Origin: Chloroflexota bacterium | GTDB lineage: Bacteria > Chloroflexota > Limnocylindria > Limnocylindrales > CSP1-4 | DNA: 6,259 nt | Direction: 5' to 3' | Assembly (NCBI GenBank): GCA_013813905.1 | Contig: JACCQX010000021.1 | Location: forward strand, 1 to 6,259 | Shown: positions 1 to 6,259 of the stretch, one piece after another | Position numbering within the stretch: position 1 is the stretch's first letter | Layout: the number at the start of each line of letters is the position of its first letter | The notes under the pieces: model-generated | Told to the model about the DNA's origin: nothing | The model's database searches: none | Seen by the model: the letters and a program-made list of their open reading frames with translations, nothing else | Program-made: the position numbers and the translations under genes

Positions 1-1019
1 CCCAGCGCGACGGATGACTCCGGCTGAAAGCTGACCGAGCCGTCGTTCAGGTGCAGCTTGTCGAGCGCCTCGCGCAGCTCCCCGTAGTCCTCGCCACGCA
101 ACGGGTAGATGCCCGCGAAGACCAGCGGCTTGGCCTTCTTGTAGCCCGGCAACGGCTCAGCTGCGGGACGCTTGGCGGCGGTCATCGTGTCGCCGACCTG
201 GCAGTCGCGCACGCTCTTGAGCCCGGTCGCCACGTAGCCCACGTCGCCCGGACCGAGCACGGGCACCGGCACCAGCTGCGGCCGAAAGACGCCCAGCTCC
301 AGGATCTCCGCCTCCGCGCCCGACGCCATCAGTCGCACGTCCTCGTGCTCGTGGAGCACGCCCGAGGCAAGCCGGACGTAGGCGACCACGCCCTTGTAGA
401 CGTCGTAGTGGGAGTCGAAGATGAGGCCCTGCAACGGACCGTCGGGGTCGCCCTTGGGCGCCGGGATGCGCGCCACGATCTGCTCCAGCACCGCCTCGAC
501 GTTGGTGCCCTCCTTGGCCGACACGAGGATGACCTCCTCGCGCGGGATGGCCAGCACGTTCTCCAGCTCCTCCATCACCAGCTCGGGCTGCGCGGAGGGA
601 AGGTCGATCTTGTTGATCACGGGCACGATGACCAGGTCCTGGGCCAGGGCCAGGTGCACGTTGGCCAGCGTCTGGGCCTCGATACCCTGCGCGGCATCGA
701 CCACCAGCAGGGCGCCCTCGCAAGCCTGGAGGGAGCGGCTGACCTCGTAGCTGAAGTCCACGTGACCCGGGGTGTCGATGAGGTTCAGGCCGTAGGTCAG
801 CCCATCCGCAGCGAGGTACTCGAGGCGCACCGCGCGAGCCTTGATGGTGATGCCCTTCTCGCGCTCGAGGTCCATCGAATCGAGGACCTGGCTGGTCATC
901 TGGCGCGCGTCGATGGTGTGGGTCAGCTCCAGCAGCCGGTCCGCCAGCGTCGACTTGCCGTGATCTACGTGCGCGATGATGGAGAAGTTGCGCAGGCGCG
1001 CCTGGGGGATGGTGGCCAT
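1..1019 (-). CDS. lepA: Elongation factor 4 (LepA/EF4), N-terminal 339 codons; 3' end outside window
   Basis: A ribosome-associated translational GTPase related to EF-G; the family is implicated in back-translocation and in 30S assembly or initiation. It acts in the cytoplasm. Reading from the ATG at 1019, the protein starts [20 protein letters not shown]. The GTPase motifs are all present: P-loop AHVDHGKST at residues 16-24, switch I REKGITI at 53-59, DTPGH at 82-86, NKID at 136-139 and SAK at 167-169. The G domain is followed by domain II (about 190-280, beginning near PLQGLIFDS) and the start of domain III. The last visible residues, [16 protein letters not shown], match the family motif (LNDASLFYEPESSSALG in E. 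coli). About 40% of a roughly 600-residue protein is cut off by the window edge. I see no Shine-Dalgarno before the ATG, whereas a -10-like box sits 11 nt upstream, so the mRNA may be nearly leaderless. The gene is divergent from rpsT. No disruption is visible in the part shown. Confidence 0.97.
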   Translation of the reverse strand, partial: MATIPQARLRNFSIIAHVDHGKSTLADRLLELTHTIDARQMTSQVLDSMDLEREKGITIKARAVRLEYLAADGLTYGLNLIDTPGHVDFSYEVSRSLQACEGALLVVDAAQGIEAQTLANVHLALAQDLVIVPVINKIDLPSAQPELVMEELENVLAIPREEVILVSAKEGTNVEAVLEQIVARIPAPKGDPDGPLQGLIFDSHYDVYKGVVAYVRLASGVLHEHEDVRLMASGAEAEILELGVFRPQLVPVPVLGPGDVGYVATGLKSVRDCQVGDTMTAAKRPAAEPLPGYKKAKPLVFAGIYPLRGEDYGELREALDKLHLNDGSVSFQPESSVAL

Positions 1020-1030
1020 GGGGCCGCCGG

Positions 1031-1058
1031 AGTATAGCGAAGGAGTCGGACCGGTCAG
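1031..1058 (-). promoter_or_regulatory. Candidate sigma-70-type promoter for lepA, near-leaderless
   Basis: On the minus strand a TATACT box (1036-1031) matches the -10 consensus at five of six positions. CTGACC (1058-1053) lies 16 nt upstream and keeps the TGAC core of TTGACA. A start site about 7 nt below the -10 would fall near 1024, leaving a leader of only about 5 nt before the lepA ATG at 1019. This fits the lack of any Shine-Dalgarno sequence there. The boxes are seen directly; promoter activity is inferred. Confidence 0.5.
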
Positions 1059-1079
1059 CCCGGGCGCCGAGCCCGGGCT
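1057..1079. repeat. Perfect inverted repeat (9-bp arms, 5-nt loop) of two CCCGGG palindromes
   Basis: AGCCCGGGC (1057-1065) and GCCCGGGCT (1071-1079) are exact reverse complements separated by GCCGA. Each arm also contains the 8-bp palindrome GCCCGGGC, so the element reads either as one hairpin or as two tandem palindromic half-sites 13 bp centre to centre. The left arm touches the -35 box proposed for lepA, and the whole element lies upstream of the likely rpsT start. A short pyrimidine stretch (CTTTC) follows on the plus strand, too weak a T-run to make a convincing terminator. It could be a regulator binding site for the divergent pair. Confidence 0.55.
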
Positions 1080-1105
1080 CTTTCATCTCTCTCGACCGAA
1101 GCTTC

Positions 1106-1114
1106 TGATACCAT
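1106..1114 (+). promoter_or_regulatory. Weak candidate extended -10 promoter for rpsT
   Basis: TGATACCAT at 1106-1114 has the TGn extension followed by TACCAT, which keeps the first two and last two positions of TATAAT. No good -35 lies at standard spacing. A start near 1121 would give an rpsT leader of about 54 nt. It is the best match between the divergent genes on this strand, but many GC-rich promoters do not match this consensus. Confidence 0.3.
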
Positions 1115-1162
1115 CACTCGTCGCGCCTCTTGGGCGCTCCGTTTGACCCTGACCACCACCCG

Positions 1163-1167
1163 AGGGG
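1163..1167 (+). promoter_or_regulatory. Ribosome binding site that decides the rpsT start
   Basis: AGGGG at 1163-1167 lies 7 nt before the TTG at 1175. The alternative in-frame TTG at 1130 has no purine-rich site before it, and the 15 residues it would add resemble nothing in the bS20 family. This supports initiation at 1175. Confidence 0.65.
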
Positions 1168-1174
1168 ATCCCAC

Positions 1175-1855
1175 TTGGCTCATTCTTCCCGCACCTGGAC
1201 CGGCGCTCGCACGCCGCAGGCGATCAAGCGCGTCCGTCAGGCAGCCAGTCGGAGAGCGGTGCTCCAGCCGCGCCGCACAGCAGCCAAGACCTACGTCGCC
1301 AAGGCACTCACCTCGGCCGAAACGGGCGAGACGGAGCCGACACGCGAGGCCCTCGTGGTGGCATTGTCGGCCCTGGATCGAGCGGCCAAGGTCGGCGCTA
1401 TACACCCCAACGCTGCGAACCGCCGCAAGAGCCGCCTGATGCTGAAGATCAACGCCGCCTTGGGCGGTGAGGCGCTGGCTGCTCCCGCCAAGGCGCAGCG
1501 GCAGACCGGCAAGACCGCCGCCGCCAAGCAGGCCAAGGCGCGCATCGCGGCCGGCCGAGCCTCCAAGGCCAAGGGCGAGCAGACCGCCGCCGGCAAGGCG
1601 CGCGCCGCGCTCAGCCGCTCCAGTCGCGAGCAGGCCGCAGCCGCCGCCACGGCCGTGAAGGAACCGCCTGCCGCGACCACTTCCACCACCCGAGCGAAGG
1701 CTCCTGCCACGAAGACGACCGCCAAGGCGGGTTCGACGAAGGCCGCCACGAAGGCGCCGGCAGCCAAAGCAAGCACGAGCAAAGCTGGCGCGGCGAAGCC
1801 GAGCAGCACCAGGTCGAGCGCGGCCAGATCGAAGCCGGCGGACGACGAGAGCTGA
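1175..1855 (+). CDS. rpsT: 30S ribosomal protein bS20 with a long basic low-complexity C-terminal tail
   Basis: A primary 16S rRNA-binding protein of the small subunit. The TTG at 1175 gives 226 residues starting MAHSSRTWTG. The bS20 core spans about residues 14-96: AIKRVRQ at 16-22 near the N-terminus, then helical repeats, then the family block VVALSALDRAAKVGAIHPN (61-79) and ANRRKSRLMLKINAAL (81-96). Typical bS20 is about 85-95 residues. Residues 97-226 are an added tail composed mainly of Ala, Lys, Thr, Ser, Arg and Pro, with histone H1-like AKAP/KAATKA motifs, ending acidic (DDES). The tail is presumably disordered and could bind rRNA or other nucleic acid, which is inference. The frame runs intact through the tail into a TGA, so this is not an obvious frameshift. 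TTG initiation matches E. coli rpsT, whose UUG start is involved in autoregulation. The gene is divergent from lepA and converges on the glycolytic operon with 9 bp between stop codons. Confidence 0.92.
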   Translation: MAHSSRTWTGARTPQAIKRVRQAASRRAVLQPRRTAAKTYVAKALTSAETGETEPTREALVVALSALDRAAKVGAIHPNAANRRKSRLMLKINAALGGEALAAPAKAQRQTGKTAAAKQAKARIAAGRASKAKGEQTAAGKARAALSRSSREQAAAAATAVKEPPAATTSTTRAKAPATKTTAKAGSTKAATKAPAAKASTSKAGAAKPSSTRSSAARSKPADDES

Positions 1856-1864
1856 TCGAAGGGC

Positions 1865-5084
<3,220 letters not shown>

Positions 5085-5096
5085 CGAGATGGGCGC

Positions 5097-6194
5097 TCAG
5101 GCGCCGGCCAGGGCCTGGATCGGCTCGCCGGCTGCCTGGTCGGCTGACTGCCCGTCGGGTGATCGGTCGCCGGCTGCCTGGCCGCTGTCCAGCCGCTGCG
5201 CGACGAAGGCCACCAGGTCCGCCACGCGGCAGCTGTAGCCCCACTCGTTGTCGTACCAGGCGATGACCTTCACGAAGTTACCGCCCAATGACATGGTCGA
5301 GTCGGCATCGATGATGGACGACCGGCTATCGCCCTTGAAGTCCATCGACACGAGCGGATCGTCCGAGACGCCCAGGATGCCCTCCATGGGGCCGGCGGCT
5401 GCCGTGCGGAAGGCCTCGTTCAGCTCCTCCACGCTGGCCGGCCGCTCCAGCTCCGCGGTGAAGTCCACCACGCTCACGGTGGGCGTGGGCACGCGCAGGC
5501 TGAAGCCGTCGAACTTGCCCTTGAGGTCCGGGATGACCAGGGCCAGAGCTTTGGCGGCACCGGTCGTGGTGGGGATGATGTTCTGTCCCGCCGAGCGCGC
5601 CCTACGGGGATCCTTGTGGGCCACGTCCAGGATGCGCTGGTCGTTGGTGTACGAATGGATCGTGTTCATGAGGCCGCGCACGATGGTCCAGCGGTCGTGC
5701 ACGACCTTGGCTGCGGGCGCCAGGCAGTTCGTGGTGCAGGAGGCGTTGGAGATGATGTGGTGTGCGGCGGGATCGTAGGTGCCCTCGTTGACGCCCAACA
5801 CGATGGTCACGTCCTCGCCTTTGGCGGGGGCCGAGATGACGACCTTGCGCGCCCCGGCGGACAGGTGCGCACGGGCCTTGTCGGCCTCCGTGAAGAGGCC
5901 GGTCGACTCGATCACGATGTCGACCCCCAGGTGGCCCCAGGGCAACGCCGCGGGATCACGCTCCTGGAGCACGCGGATCTCGCGGCCGTCCACGATGATC
6001 GCGTCAGCGGTGTGGTCCACGGTGCCGTCGTAGGCACCGTAGGTCGAGTCGTGCTTGAAGAGCAGCGCGTTGGTGGCGGTGTCGACAAGGTCGTTGACCG
6101 CCACGACCTCGACGTCCGGGGCACGCTCGATGAGCGCCTTGAGCGATTGGCGACCGATCCGACCGAAGCCGTTGATGCCGACCCTGGTGGTCAT
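5097..6194 (-). CDS. gap: Glyceraldehyde-3-phosphate dehydrogenase, type I, with a C-terminal extension
   Basis: Oxidises glyceraldehyde-3-phosphate to 1,3-bisphosphoglycerate with NAD(P); cytoplasmic tetramer by family. The Rossmann motif is [10 protein letters not shown] (6-15). D35 in VNDLVD is the residue that usually favours NAD over NADP. The catalytic motif ASCTTNC (151-157) supplies C153, and H180 in TIHSYTNDQ completes the pair. [16 protein letters not shown] (121-136), [13 protein letters not shown] (205-217), [14 protein letters not shown] (232-245) and [16 protein letters not shown] (313-328) are family blocks. The coenzyme-loop dipeptide that is Leu-Pro in many glycolytic NAD enzymes (positions 187-188 in the Geobacillus numbering) is Val-Ala here (V191, A192). 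The family normally ends about residue 335. About 30 Ala/Gly/Gln/Asp-rich residues follow, with a QAAGD/QAAGE repeat 14 residues apart. The ATG at 6194 has a strong AGGAGG 8 nt upstream. It is the first complete gene of the gap-pgk-eno operon. Confidence 0.98.
   Translation of the reverse strand: MTTRVGINGFGRIGRQSLKALIERAPDVEVVAVNDLVDTATNALLFKHDSTYGAYDGTVDHTADAIIVDGREIRVLQERDPAALPWGHLGVDIVIESTGLFTEADKARAHLSAGARKVVISAPAKGEDVTIVLGVNEGTYDPAAHHIISNASCTTNCLAPAAKVVHDRWTIVRGLMNTIHSYTNDQRILDVAHKDPRRARSAGQNIIPTTTGAAKALALVIPDLKGKFDGFSLRVPTPTVSVVDFTAELERPASVEELNEAFRTAAAGPMEGILGVSDDPLVSMDFKGDSRSSIIDADSTMSLGGNFVKVIAWYDNEWGYSCRVADLVAFVAQRLDSGQAAGDRSPDGQSADQAAGEPIQALAGA
5125..5181. repeat. 15-bp direct repeat in the gap C-terminal extension
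   Basis: TCGCCGGCTGCCTGG occurs at 5125-5139 and again at 5167-5181, exactly 42 bp apart. The two copies are in the same gap frame and encode QAAGE and QAAGD on the minus strand. The intervening sequence is not repeated. This looks like a small internal duplication in an unconstrained tail. Confidence 0.85.
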
Positions 6195-6259
6195 GGGGCT
6201 GTCCTCCTGGTCCGAGGCGCGGCCGGCACGGTGGGGGCGCGCGTCATCGACATGGTCGA
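6191..6259 (-). CDS. Possible 3' end of an upstream gene overlapping gap by ATGA
   Basis: On the minus strand one frame is open from the right edge for 22 codons and stops at a TGA (6193-6191) that overlaps the gap ATG as ATGA. The visible tail would read [20 protein letters not shown] and then Ala-Pro. It is short and has no recognisable domain, so chance is quite possible. The overlap style resembles the two GTGA junctions further down the operon. In many bacteria the gene before gap is a regulator such as whiA or cggR, but nothing in these residues identifies one. I see no promoter in this 65-bp stretch. Confidence 0.3.
   Translation of the reverse strand, partial: STMSMTRAPTVPAAPRTRRTAP
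6203..6208 (-). promoter_or_regulatory. Strong ribosome binding site for gap
   Basis: AGGAGG on the minus strand lies 8 nt before the gap ATG. It is the only full-consensus Shine-Dalgarno in the window, consistent with high-level translation of GAPDH, and it fixes the start. Confidence 0.85.

Noticed and set aside
51..1037. Plus-strand open frame of 328 codons antisense to lepA
   Set aside because: It covers the lepA GTPase domain on the opposite strand and has His/Arg/Val-rich shadow composition with no recognisable domain.
1057..1085. Intrinsic terminator at the GC-rich inverted repeat
   Set aside because: The stem is good, but it is followed only by CTTTC with no proper T-run, and no gene ends into it: lepA and rpsT both start away from it.
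157..1086. Minus-strand open frame of 309 codons over lepA
   Set aside because: It is a different frame from the true LepA reading, which has all GTPase motifs intact from ATG 1019.
1130..1174. Upstream TTG start for rpsT at 1130
   Set aside because: It has no ribosome binding site and adds 15 residues unlike any bS20 N-terminus. The TTG at 1175 has AGGGG at 7-nt spacing.
1291..1809. Minus-strand hydrophobic Ala/Val-rich frame opposite the rpsT tail
   Set aside because: Its apparent membrane character comes from reading the complement of the Ala/Lys-rich bS20 tail. There is no support for a gene, and the bS20 frame is certain.
5100..5189. Redox-regulated CP12-like tail on GAPDH
   Set aside because: The extension contains no cysteine, so the disulfide-based switch of plant GapB cannot operate.

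Overview
This is a GC-rich bacterial window, compact and almost fully coding. Every gene I can identify is a core gene: central glycolysis (gap, pgk, eno), a ribosomal protein (rpsT, bS20) and a translation GTPase (lepA, EF4). I see no mobile element, CRISPR array, tRNA or rRNA. The composition, GTG/TTG starts, 4-bp gene overlaps and style of the protein sequences suggest an uncultured Chloroflexota lineage (Limnocylindria/Ellin6529-like). That placement is an impression from sequence style, not a phylogenetic result.

Layout from left to right. The N-terminal 339 codons of lepA lie at 1-1019 on the minus strand and run off the left edge. A divergent intergenic region follows at 1020-1174. It holds a good promoter-like element for a nearly leaderless lepA transcript, a paired CCCGGG palindrome, and a weaker candidate promoter plus a clear Shine-Dalgarno sequence for rpsT. 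rpsT runs on the plus strand at 1175-1855 from a TTG codon and carries a tail of about 130 residues rich in Ala, Lys, Thr and Ser. Only 9 bp later, in convergent orientation, is the end of a minus-strand operon. In transcription order that operon reads gap (6194-5097), pgk (5084-3831), eno (3834-2524) and an unrecognised four-helix membrane protein (2527-1865). A possible upstream gene ends in an ATGA overlap with gap at the right edge.

The operon encodes GAPDH, phosphoglycerate kinase and enolase, which act at steps 6, 7 and 9 of glycolysis. The genes for triosephosphate isomerase and phosphoglycerate mutase, often found with them, are absent from this stretch. pgk/eno and eno/membrane protein each overlap by the four bases GTGA, so translation of the last three genes is probably coupled. 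The eno Shine-Dalgarno lies inside the last codons of pgk.

The most unusual features are C-terminal extensions on three otherwise conserved proteins (bS20, PGK, GAPDH), the uncharacterised membrane protein coupled to enolase, and the compact lepA/rpsT control region. I found no convincing new multi-gene system. The enolase-coupled membrane protein is the best candidate for undescribed biology.
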